Below, piece by piece: positions 44,173 through 53,065 of a stretch of 64,000 bases of DNA (positions within the stretch are counted from its first letter, which is position 1; the number at the start of each line of letters is the position of its first letter). The position numbers and the translations under genes were made by a program. Under the pieces are notes generated by a model, which worked only from the letters and a program-made list of their open reading frames with translations, was not told the origin of the DNA and searched no databases. The stretch comes from Clostridiaceae bacterium (GTDB lineage Bacteria > Bacillota > Clostridia > Saccharofermentanales > DTU023), in NCBI GenBank assembly GCA_012800435.1, contig JAAZJH010000007.1:1-64000 (forward strand). The letters are read 5' to 3'.

Positions 44173-45243
44173 ATGAAGAAATTTTGTTCAATTATGCTTA
44201 TACTGTCACTGCTTATTACTGTTGTGTTGTCCGGATGTGCTCCTTCTAATCCGCCTCCTGCTCCAAGCGAATCAGCTCAGCCGGACGCTTCACAACAGGA
44301 TCAGCTTGACCTAAATTTTGGCAATCAATTTCTCACTATGGTAACGGGTAGTACCGGTGGATCATATTACCCTATTGGTATCATCTTTTCCACCCTATGG
44401 AATGAGCATTTAGGCAGTGCAGGTCTGAATGTTTCCGCACAAGCTTCTGCCGGCGGCGTAGAGAACTTGAACATGCTTAAGAGCGGTGAAGCTGATTTGG
44501 GTCTGGCAGTGTCCGACTTTGGCTATTACGCCTATACAGGAACAGCGATGTTCGACGGAAAAGGTGAGTTCAAAGAGCTTCGTGGTATTTGCGGTCTGTG
44601 GCCAGAGCTTGTCCACTTTATTGTCACTAACAGCTCTGGCATTAACGCACTTGAAGATGCAGTCGGAGCTCGCTTGAGCATTGGCGGTGCAGGTTCCGGT
44701 ACTGCCTACAATACTCCGATCATTATGGACGTTTTGGCAAATGCCAAAATCAACACCGATTGGAAACCTGAGTATCTTGCCTTTGCGGAAGCCTCTACGG
44801 CAATGCAGAATGGCCAGATTGACGGGGTAAACATTACAGGGGGTGTACCTACTTCAAGTGTAACCGAACTAATGGCCAGTAGTGTCGGTACTAAAATTTT
44901 GCCTTTCACTCAGGAAGACTGCGACAAGCTAAACTCCCTCGGCTATAGCCAGTTTGGTCTGTATACCATTGCTGCAAACACCTATAACAATCAGCCTGAG
45001 GATATAACAACTCTAGGCTACAAGTGTGAATTGTTCTGCACTGCTGATGCGGATGAAGAGCTCGTTTATCATATGACCAAGACCCTGTTTGAGCGTATAG
45101 ACGAAATACGCAGCTCTCATAGTGCTCTGTTTACAATTCAGCCCGAGACTTGCTTGAATGGCCTCGCGGATACCCCGCTGCATCCAGGAGCTATTCGGTA
45201 TTTTGAGGAGATTGGCGTTACCATCCCCGACAATTTGAAATGA
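44173..45243 (+). CDS. TAXI family TRAP transporter solute-binding lipoprotein
   Basis: Lipobox LSGC, MVTGSTGGSYYPIGIIFSTLW, SGEADLGLAVSDF. Confidence 0.9.
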   Translation: MKKFCSIMLILSLLITVVLSGCAPSNPPPAPSESAQPDASQQDQLDLNFGNQFLTMVTGSTGGSYYPIGIIFSTLWNEHLGSAGLNVSAQASAGGVENLNMLKSGEADLGLAVSDFGYYAYTGTAMFDGKGEFKELRGICGLWPELVHFIVTNSSGINALEDAVGARLSIGGAGSGTAYNTPIIMDVLANAKINTDWKPEYLAFAEASTAMQNGQIDGVNITGGVPTSSVTELMASSVGTKILPFTQEDCDKLNSLGYSQFGLYTIAANTYNNQPEDITTLGYKCELFCTADADEELVYHMTKTLFERIDEIRSSHSALFTIQPETCLNGLADTPLHPGAIRYFEEIGVTIPDNLK

Positions 45244-45298
45244 ATTAATAAGTGTGAATTGAACGACAGTTCTGGATTGAAAGATCAAACGTTATCTT

Positions 45299-45332
45299 CT
45301 GAGGAAGGTAAAAGTCTTTTTACCTTCCTCAG
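45299..45332 (+). promoter_or_regulatory. Intercistronic 15-bp perfect hairpin between TAXI receptor and TRAP permease
   Basis: CTGAGGAAGGTAAAA-GTCT-TTTTACCTTCCTCAG, no following T-run. Confidence 0.85.
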
Positions 45333-45391
45333 GAAAAAAGCAATAAGATTGACGGATACAACGTATTCGTTCGGGAGGTTTATAGGAGGAT

Positions 45392-47314
45392 ATGAACATG
45401 GCAAAAGGAGAGAAGAGGAAAAAGAAAAAATCAGGCGGAGTGAGGAAACTTGACGGTTCTTTAAAAAAAAGCGTCGCCATTTTCTGTTTTATTTGTTCCC
45501 TCGCATTACTTTATCTTAACTCGTTCAGCTTGATGATAACGGTGAAAAAGAATGCTATCAGTCTTGCATTTATGTTAGCTCTGACGTTTATTTTTTATCC
45601 AGCAACTCGAAATTCAAACAGAGAAAAGCCTACTTTATTGGATTGGATTTTAGCAACACTCAGCGTGGCAACGTGTGTGTTCATTTTTTCAAGCTACGAT
45701 AGTCTTATTGCTAGAAACCTTGTTCCTACAGTACTAGAACTTGTTGCAAGTGCCCTGCTTGTCGTCTTGGTGCTCGAGTCCGTGCGTCGCTCAAGCGGAG
45801 TTATTTTACCTATTCTAGCAGTTATATTTATTATCTATGCTAGATTTGGCATCTACTTCCCGGGGATTCTCAAGCACAAAGGTTTTCTTTGGAGTAGAAT
45901 TCTGACACGTTTAAGCCTCGCAGATACTGGAATCTGGGGAACTAGCTTGACGACGGCAGTTTCGTACGTGTTTATGTTCATTATGTTTGGCTGCTTCCTT
46001 AATAATTCCGGTACTGCAAAATTCTTTAATGATTTTTCGATTGCTTTTGCTGGACGCCTACGCGGCGGTCCTGCCCAAGTTGCCGTTATTTCTTCAGGCT
46101 TGATGGGAACGATTAGCGGCAGCGCACAGGCTAATGTTGCAACCACCGGCGCTTTTACCATTCCTCTAATGAAAAAAGTAGGTTATTCCTCTCGCTTTGC
46201 TGCCGCCGTTGAAGCTGCGGCTTCAACCGGTGGAATCTTAATGCCTCCTGTTATGGGTGCAGCTTCCTTTATAATGGCGTCGTTTCTCGGGGTTCCTTAT
46301 GCGACCATTATGAAGGCTGGCATTATTCCCGCAGTACTTTATTATCTTTCGATTTTCTTCATGGTAGATCTTCGTGCCCGAAAACTTAACCTAACCGGTG
46401 TTCCTCCTGAGGAACTGCCGGATCTAAAGAAAGTCTTCAAGGAAACAGGGCATATGTTAGTTCCTATTGTTGTAGTAATTTATACGTTACTTACTGGATT
46501 TTCAGCAATTCTATGTGCGGTTTTTGGTATTGCCTCCACAGTACTGGTTAGTTCGCTCCGAAAAAGTACTAGGATGAGTCCTAAAGTCCTATTTGAAACG
46601 TTAGTCGATTCTGCAAGACAGTCTATTACGGTAACTACGGCCTGTGCGATGGTAGGAATCATTATTGCAGTTGTCGGTATGACGGGGCTTGGCCAAGTAC
46701 TTGCTTTGAACATCATGAATATTTCTCAGGGGCATCTGTGGCTCGCCCTAGCAATGATTATGCTCGCTGCACTAATTTTGGGTATGGGACTTCCCTCTAC
46801 GGCGTGCTACATTATTACTTCTAGTGTTGCTGCTCCTGCACTTGTTACTATGGGGATCTCGCCACTGGTTGCTCACTTCTTTGCCTTTTACTACGGATGT
46901 ATGTCTGGTATTGTTCCTCCAGTTGCACTGACCTCCTATACAGCAGCGGGTCTTTCAGGCTCCAATCCTATGGAAGTAGCCGTTTCTGCTTTCCGATTAG
47001 CCTCTGCCGGTCTTATTATTCCCTTCATCTTTGCTTACTCTCCAATCATGTTATTGCAGGGCGATTTTACTCCTTTCGCTCTCGTAACAGTTATTATCTC
47101 TGCGATGATTGGTGTTTATTTCCTTGGCTGTGGTTTAGAGGGATATTTCAGAACGCCCCTACCCATGGTTGCACGCATTCCTTTAATTGGATTCGCCTTA
47201 TGTTTGATTATTCCTGGTTTAGTAAGCGACCTCATCGGCATCGTTGGCGGTTCGGTTACCCTCGCGATAGCTACGTACTATGTAAAGCGTAAAACCAAAG
47301 TCCAGTCTCAGTGA
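45392..47314 (+). CDS. TRAP transporter fused permease (DctQM-like)
   Basis: Many TM segments; SGSAQANVATTGAFTIPLMKKVGY, GMGLPSTACYII. Confidence 0.9.
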   Translation: MNMAKGEKRKKKKSGGVRKLDGSLKKSVAIFCFICSLALLYLNSFSLMITVKKNAISLAFMLALTFIFYPATRNSNREKPTLLDWILATLSVATCVFIFSSYDSLIARNLVPTVLELVASALLVVLVLESVRRSSGVILPILAVIFIIYARFGIYFPGILKHKGFLWSRILTRLSLADTGIWGTSLTTAVSYVFMFIMFGCFLNNSGTAKFFNDFSIAFAGRLRGGPAQVAVISSGLMGTISGSAQANVATTGAFTIPLMKKVGYSSRFAAAVEAAASTGGILMPPVMGAASFIMASFLGVPYATIMKAGIIPAVLYYLSIFFMVDLRARKLNLTGVPPEELPDLKKVFKETGHMLVPIVVVIYTLLTGFSAILCAVFGIASTVLVSSLRKSTRMSPKVLFETLVDSARQSITVTTACAMVGIIIAVVGMTGLGQVLALNIMNISQGHLWLALAMIMLAALILGMGLPSTACYIITSSVAAPALVTMGISPLVAHFFAFYYGCMSGIVPPVALTSYTAAGLSGSNPMEVAVSAFRLASAGLIIPFIFAYSPIMLLQGDFTPFALVTVIISAMIGVYFLGCGLEGYFRTPLPMVARIPLIGFALCLIIPGLVSDLIGIVGGSVTLAIATYYVKRKTKVQSQ

Positions 47315-47373
47315 TGTTGATCGTGATCATTACTGAGGATTAGTACGAGCTAAGCTATAAGTGAAGTATAAAG

Positions 47374-47429
47374 AAACGCTGCAACTAGATATATCCAGTA
47401 GATGAAAAGTTGCAGCGTTTTTGTTTTTT
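47374..47429. terminator. Terminator at the right end of the island (between convergent TRAP permease and glnS)
   Basis: AAACGCTGCAACT ... AGTTGCAGCGTTT then TTGTTTTTT. Confidence 0.85.
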
Positions 47430-49167
47430 ATATTTCCGGTTTATAAGAATCTCGCAGCGATACTGAGCGATTGAACACGAGATGCTCATTCGTGGAGTCA
47501 TGGTTATCTTCAATGAAGTATCCTTGTCGCATGAACTGATAACCAATTTTGGAATGCGTCGTCGCAAGCCACGGTTCCACAAAGGCATTTTTAAGGACGG
47601 TCAGCGAGTTAGGATTCAAAAGCTCATGGTAATCTCTCGTGTCTCCGTCGGGATCCTCGACAGTGAATAGATGGTCGTAGAGGCGGACTTCACAGGGAAC
47701 GGCCGTTTCCTCGTCCAGCCAGTGGATTGTGCCGCGAACTCTTTCACCCGGAGGTGATGCGCCGCCGTATGTTCCGGGAATATACTCCGCAAACACTTCT
47801 GTTACCGTGCCATCGTCATCTTTTACACAGCCGGTACAGCGAATGATACAGGCGCCGCGGAGGCGTACGAGATTCCCCGGATAAAGACGATAGTATTTCG
47901 GAGGCGGATCTTCCATAAAATCTTCACGTTCAATGAGGAGATGACGCGAGAATGTGATCTCATGCGAACCTGCCTTAGGATCGTTGGGGTGATTGTCAAC
48001 GGTGAAAGTTTCGCTTTGTCCTTCGGGATAATTCGTGATAGTCAGCCTTACCGGATCAAGGACGCTCATAGCGCGGGGAGCGCGTTTATTAAGATCTTCT
48101 CTAAGACAATACTCCAAGAATTTGACATCGACGACACTCGGCACTTTCGAGACGCCGTTTCGCTCACAAAAATCGCGTATAGCGCGCGGTGTGTAGCCGC
48201 GACGGCGAAGGCCGCTCAGTGTGGGAAGGCGCGGATCATCCCATCCGTCAACGAGTCCTTCTTCTACGATCGCGCGCAGCTTGCGCTTGCTCATGACGGT
48301 GTAATTGATGTTGAGTCGCGCAAACTCAATCTGACGCGGTTTGGAAGGCAGCGAACAGTTTGCGACAACCCAGTCAAATAACGGTCGATGATCTTCAAAT
48401 TCAAGCGAACACAGTGAATGCGTAATGTGTTCAAGCGCGTCTGAAATCGGGTGGGCGAAGTCGTACATAGGGTAGATGCACCATGTATCGCCGGTGCGAT
48501 GGTGTTCCTTATGCGCGATCCGATAGATGACAGGGTCGCGCAGGTTTAAATTGCCGGAAGTCATGTCAATCTTCGCGCGAAGCGTGTATCGTCCCTCAGG
48601 AAATTCACCTGCCCGCATACGGCGGAAAAGATCCATATTTTCATCAATCGGTCGATCACGCCAAGGGCTGTTCGTGCCCGGAGTCGTCAGAGTTCCGCGC
48701 GCGTCGCGCATCTCCTCAGGTGTTTGCTCGCAAACGAAAGCCAAACCTTTTTCGATGAGTTCTTCCGCATAGCCGTACGTTTCCTCGAAGTAATCCGACG
48801 CGTGATAGAAGCGGTCGCCCCAGTCATAGCCTAACCAATGAATGTCCTGTTTGATAGCCTTGACGTAAGACTCATCTTCTTTTTCAGGATTCGTATCGTC
48901 CATACGCAGATTGCACAGGCCGTCGTAAAGCTCTGCTGTTCCAAAATCAATCACGATAGCCTTTGCATGTCCGATGTGAAGAAATCCGTTCGGTTCAGGG
49001 GGAAAGCGCGTGTGAACTTTCAAGCCCTCAAATTGCCCGCCGGGAGCCATATCCTCATCGATGAAATCAAGGATAAAGTGCGAGATTACATTATCGGTTT
49101 CGACTTCTTCTTTTGGCGTAATTTCAGGATAATAATTCATTTCATTTCTTCGAGATACAGGTGTCAT
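47428..49167 (-). CDS. glnS: Glutaminyl-tRNA synthetase
   Basis: TRFPPEPNGFLHIGHAKA, MSKRKL (KMSKS-like); MNYYPEITPKEE may be the true start. Confidence 0.92.
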   Translation of the reverse strand: MTPVSRRNEMNYYPEITPKEEVETDNVISHFILDFIDEDMAPGGQFEGLKVHTRFPPEPNGFLHIGHAKAIVIDFGTAELYDGLCNLRMDDTNPEKEDESYVKAIKQDIHWLGYDWGDRFYHASDYFEETYGYAEELIEKGLAFVCEQTPEEMRDARGTLTTPGTNSPWRDRPIDENMDLFRRMRAGEFPEGRYTLRAKIDMTSGNLNLRDPVIYRIAHKEHHRTGDTWCIYPMYDFAHPISDALEHITHSLCSLEFEDHRPLFDWVVANCSLPSKPRQIEFARLNINYTVMSKRKLRAIVEEGLVDGWDDPRLPTLSGLRRRGYTPRAIRDFCERNGVSKVPSVVDVKFLEYCLREDLNKRAPRAMSVLDPVRLTITNYPEGQSETFTVDNHPNDPKAGSHEITFSRHLLIEREDFMEDPPPKYYRLYPGNLVRLRGACIIRCTGCVKDDDGTVTEVFAEYIPGTYGGASPPGERVRGTIHWLDEETAVPCEVRLYDHLFTVEDPDGDTRDYHELLNPNSLTVLKNAFVEPWLATTHSKIGYQFMRQGYFIEDNHDSTNEHLVFNRSVSLRDSYKPEI

Positions 49168-49196
49168 GGATATCCTTTCTTATTTGCCACCAAACT

Positions 49197-50678
49197 TCAT
49201 ACCGGTTCAGATACAACGTCCGACTCGTTAAGAAATGTGAGGGCGTTTTTTATGCGAGAGAGTGATTCATCTCTTCCAAGAATGACCGCAAGCTCTATGG
49301 CTCCGCCCGGCGTGATCGTTTTTCCGGAAAGTGCCAAACGCACTGCACCCATTATTTCGCCTTTCTTTCTGCTCTGTGTGACGATGGCCAACTCGAACAG
49401 ATCGTGAAGAGATGATTCATCCCATGATGGAAGCATTTGCATATCAGTAATCAGCGCATCGAGAATCACGGCGGCCTTTTCAGCGTTGAGTTTAGCCCTT
49501 TTCAGTGTAAAAAGGTCGCGAGTATATGTCGGTGTCTCGACCATAAACGCGATTGTTTCGGGGATGTCTGAAAGGCGTGTCGTACGCTCTTTTAATACGT
49601 GTGCCAGCATCGTGGCATCGTATGGTTTTTCTTCAAATAAGGGATCGGCTTTTTCCTTAACCATCGCGCACCATTTGTCGTCCGGAAGGTTTTTGATGTA
49701 TTGCTCGTTCATCCAGTTCAGTTTCTTATACGAAAACACTGCGGGCGCTTTATTGATACCTGAGATAGTGAATGCCGATTCCAATTCCTCTAACGTGAAG
49801 TTTTCACGGGTGGTGTTGCCCGGCGACCACCCGAGGAAGGCGATCATGTTGATGATGGCTTCAGGAAGATAACCGGCATCGATCAATTCGTCAAAACTTG
49901 TAGCTCCGTGTCGTTTCGAAAGTTTTCTACCGTCTTCACCGACGATCAGCGGAAGATGCACATAAACAGGAATCTCCCAGCCGAAAGCTTCGTAAAGCAG
50001 ATTATATTTAGGTGTGGAGGAAAGATATTCGGATCCGCGCACGACGTGCGTGATGCCCATCAATTGATCGTCAACGACGTTGGCGAAATTGTAAGTCGGA
50101 TATCCGTCAGATTTGATCAGGACCTGATCCTCAAGCGTTTTGTTGTCTACGATGATCGTGCCGTACACGGCGTCGGTAAAAGAGGTTTCACCATCTAGCG
50201 GCATCTTCTGGCGGATCACATACGACTCGCCTGCTTCAATCCTGGCCGCAGCATCAGCGGGGTCGATATCGCGGCAGTGACGGTCGTAACCGATAAATGC
50301 CTCGCCGACCTGTTCCTCATGTAATGAGGCGAGGCGTTCAATCGAACAGAAACAAGGGTACGCATCGCCTTGCTCTACTAGTTCGATCGCGTAACGGCGA
50401 TAGGTCGGCAAGCGTTCACTTTGGATATATGGACCGAAGGGACCGCCGATATCAGGGCCTTCATCATGTTGCAGACCGCACGTTTGAAGTGTGTTGTAGA
50501 TCGCTTCAACGGCACCGTCAACGATGCGCTCGCGATCGGTATCCTCAATGCGAAGGATAAAATGACCGCCCGCAACACGTGCAATAAGGTATTCGTAAAG
50601 TGCGGATCGCAGGTTGCCGATATGCATGATTCCGGTCGGGCTTGGAGCAAAACGTGTTCTTACAACGGCGTTTGCCAT
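49197..50678 (-). CDS. gltX: Glutamyl-tRNA synthetase
   Basis: TRFAPSPTGIMHIGNLRSALY, GRKLSKRHGA. Confidence 0.95.
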   Translation of the reverse strand: MANAVVRTRFAPSPTGIMHIGNLRSALYEYLIARVAGGHFILRIEDTDRERIVDGAVEAIYNTLQTCGLQHDEGPDIGGPFGPYIQSERLPTYRRYAIELVEQGDAYPCFCSIERLASLHEEQVGEAFIGYDRHCRDIDPADAAARIEAGESYVIRQKMPLDGETSFTDAVYGTIIVDNKTLEDQVLIKSDGYPTYNFANVVDDQLMGITHVVRGSEYLSSTPKYNLLYEAFGWEIPVYVHLPLIVGEDGRKLSKRHGATSFDELIDAGYLPEAIINMIAFLGWSPGNTTRENFTLEELESAFTISGINKAPAVFSYKKLNWMNEQYIKNLPDDKWCAMVKEKADPLFEEKPYDATMLAHVLKERTTRLSDIPETIAFMVETPTYTRDLFTLKRAKLNAEKAAVILDALITDMQMLPSWDESSLHDLFELAIVTQSRKKGEIMGAVRLALSGKTITPGGAIELAVILGRDESLSRIKNALTFLNESDVVSEPV

Positions 50679-50854
50679 GGGCAGTATCTCTCTTTCTTAA
50701 CCATAGATAGTTTGTTTCATCCAGTAGGCTGTCATCACATTGTATTACGGCGTTTATGCCGACATTTGAAACTCCGTCCATCATAGCATAGTAAGCGCCT
50801 TTTACACTGTGCTAAACTCATTAAGAAAATATTATTTGGAGGCACGTCTTTTGC

Positions 50855-51976
50855 GTGTTTGGTTACGTTCGTCCTGAAAAACCTGTCTTACTAATGCGTG
50901 ATTTCGCGCTCTATAAGGCCGTGTATTGCGGTCTTTGTAAGTCGCTCGGTCGTCGATACGGTCAGATTTCGCGCGTAGCGGTAACATTTGACATGACTTT
51001 TCTTGCCATTGTGCTCATGGCTTTTGCTCCGGAAGATCCTAGCGTTCGAGAAGAAGGATGCATACTGAATCCCATCAAGAAAAAACCTATTATGGTGAAT
51101 AACACATTACTTGATTACGTTGCCGATCTTTCGTGTCTGCTTGCTTACGCGTCGGCGCGCGATAATGCGCTCGATGATCAGCCGATCCGGGGTACAGCTG
51201 AATCTCTTCTTTTGCTTCGATCCGGGAAAAAAGCGCAGTGTCATCAGCCGGAGGCAGCGTCTTCAATCCGAAGCTCACTTAATAAGCTTTCCGAATTGGA
51301 GAAAGGAGAACCAACATTCGAAGCAGCGTCGGTGTTCGGTCGATTAATTTCTGAGTTGACGAAGATAGGGTTTGACATAGTTGCGCAATTATGGAACACC
51401 TCCGCGAATAAAAACGAGAACAAACTCTCAGCTCGGCAGGATGAAACGTCTATTTTCATATCGGATATACCGATGGAAGAGGCGATCGTCAATTCACGAG
51501 ACGTTGTTACTGATGCGCTTCCTTCTTCACCTGATAATGTTCCCGACGATAGCCTTTCTTATTATTCATCGGATATGGCGATGGATGAAGAATTTTTCTC
51601 ATCACAGGATCGTCTTCGGCAAGAAGCGTTGCCCTTTTCACCGGAAGATTCGGATGGCAAGGTTACCTCATTTTACCGATATATGATCGGTGATGCGATG
51701 TGCGCGCTCGGTCAATGGGTGTATCTCATCGATGCCATTGACGATCTGGAAAAAGATCGCAAAAAACAGAATTGGAATCCATTTCTTCGTTTGACCGGTG
51801 AGGAAGTCAAAGACGAAGCGACGACACGTCTTTGCCTCGCCGAGGACAAGATTGATCGCGGTTTTGCGCTTCTTCATTATCCGAGAATGGGCGCGCTTGT
51901 GTATAATGTGGTCGTGCACGGTCTTCCGAAAACGAGACTGCGTGTGCTCGCAGGCGAGAAATTGCCGCGAATCTGA
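50855..51976 (+). CDS. DUF5685-like protein with internal repeat insertion
   Basis: MFGYVRPEKPVLLMRDFALYKAVYCGLCKSLGRRYG start and DAIDDLEKDRKKQNWNPF; GTG start after GGAGG. Confidence 0.75.
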   Translation: MFGYVRPEKPVLLMRDFALYKAVYCGLCKSLGRRYGQISRVAVTFDMTFLAIVLMAFAPEDPSVREEGCILNPIKKKPIMVNNTLLDYVADLSCLLAYASARDNALDDQPIRGTAESLLLLRSGKKAQCHQPEAASSIRSSLNKLSELEKGEPTFEAASVFGRLISELTKIGFDIVAQLWNTSANKNENKLSARQDETSIFISDIPMEEAIVNSRDVVTDALPSSPDNVPDDSLSYYSSDMAMDEEFFSSQDRLRQEALPFSPEDSDGKVTSFYRYMIGDAMCALGQWVYLIDAIDDLEKDRKKQNWNPFLRLTGEEVKDEATTRLCLAEDKIDRGFALLHYPRMGALVYNVVVHGLPKTRLRVLAGEKLPRI

Positions 51977-51990
51977 GCGGGAGGATACTG

Positions 51991-52374
51991 ATGAGCCGCA
52001 ATCCTTACACTGTGCTAGGCGTTCCGCCTAATGCGTCAAAAGAAGAAGTACGCAAGGCGTACCGCGAACTCGTGCGAAAATACCATCCGGATCAATTTCA
52101 GGATGAACGTGCCAAGGAGCTTGCCGAGCAGAAAATGCGCGAAATTAACGCAGCGTATGATGAAATCACTCGCGGTAATCAACAATATCATGGACAACCT
52201 TGGGGAGGCGCTTGGGGTGCGGGGCAGAGTCCGCCGCAGCAGACGCATTGGCAGAATCAGTCACCTTATTACCAAAGTCGTTCTGACGACAACTGTTGTC
52301 AGACGATGACTTGTCTTTGCTGTGCCGACTCATGCTGTGAATGCATGGGCGGCGATTTGTGTCTTTGCTGCTGA
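51991..52374 (+). CDS. J-domain protein with Cys-rich C-terminal tail
   Basis: PYTVLGVPPNASKEEVRKAYRELVRKYHPD (HPD) and DNCCQTMTCLCCADSCCECMGGDLCLCC. Confidence 0.9.
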   Translation: MSRNPYTVLGVPPNASKEEVRKAYRELVRKYHPDQFQDERAKELAEQKMREINAAYDEITRGNQQYHGQPWGGAWGAGQSPPQQTHWQNQSPYYQSRSDDNCCQTMTCLCCADSCCECMGGDLCLCC

Positions 52375-52928
52375 TGACCGACATGAACGATCATGAAAGT
52401 CGGCGATCGACGGCATTGTCGCTCACCTATGGCGGCATACTGGTCGCGTTGGCGTGGCTTTTTCTTATTTTGCCGGATGTTTTTCCAATAGGTCGCCTTT
52501 TCACATATCTTTTATCCTCGTTGGCGACGGTGGCGGCATTTCACATTCTCGGTAGTAGAGGAAGCGTTTTAGTGTATTTAGCGACGGGTGTACTGGCGTT
52601 CATATGGCCGGGGATTCTAAGAAGTCTGCTTTATTTACTGGGCGTAGGTCTTCTGCCCATTATGATATTGCGATTGCGCGACCGCGTTTCACTGACATCG
52701 TTGCGAATCATCGTCCATGCAGTGATGACAACTATCCTTATCGGGATGATTTTTCTTTTCGGGGTCGACCGATTGTTTAAACGGATGCTATGGGTCTCTA
52801 GGCGCGATTTGGTTTTAGTAGCAATACTTTTATTTCAAGTTGTGATCGTAATCTATTTTTATGTGTTCAATCTTTTTGAGCGTCTTTTTCTTCGGCGTAT
52901 TTTACCTTATATCAGGCGACATAATTGA
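52374..52928 (+). CDS. Hypothetical multi-TM membrane protein
   Basis: Several hydrophobic segments; ATG overlaps the stop of the J-domain gene (TGATG). Confidence 0.6.
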   Translation: MTDMNDHESRRSTALSLTYGGILVALAWLFLILPDVFPIGRLFTYLLSSLATVAAFHILGSRGSVLVYLATGVLAFIWPGILRSLLYLLGVGLLPIMILRLRDRVSLTSLRIIVHAVMTTILIGMIFLFGVDRLFKRMLWVSRRDLVLVAILLFQVVIVIYFYVFNLFERLFLRRILPYIRRHN

Positions 52929-53065
52929 CGTCATTCAGGGTGATAAAAAACGTCCGGACTTGATCGTAGGCCATGATCGGGTTATTCATCGATTTTGAGT
53001 TGTTTCAATGCGAGTGAACTGATGTCGAAAATAAGAAATTTGAACGTGAATTGGAAATTTCGCGT

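Noticed and set aside
47374-50850. T-box riboswitch for glnS/gltX
   Set aside because: No T-box consensus or long leader seen upstream of gltX on the minus strand.
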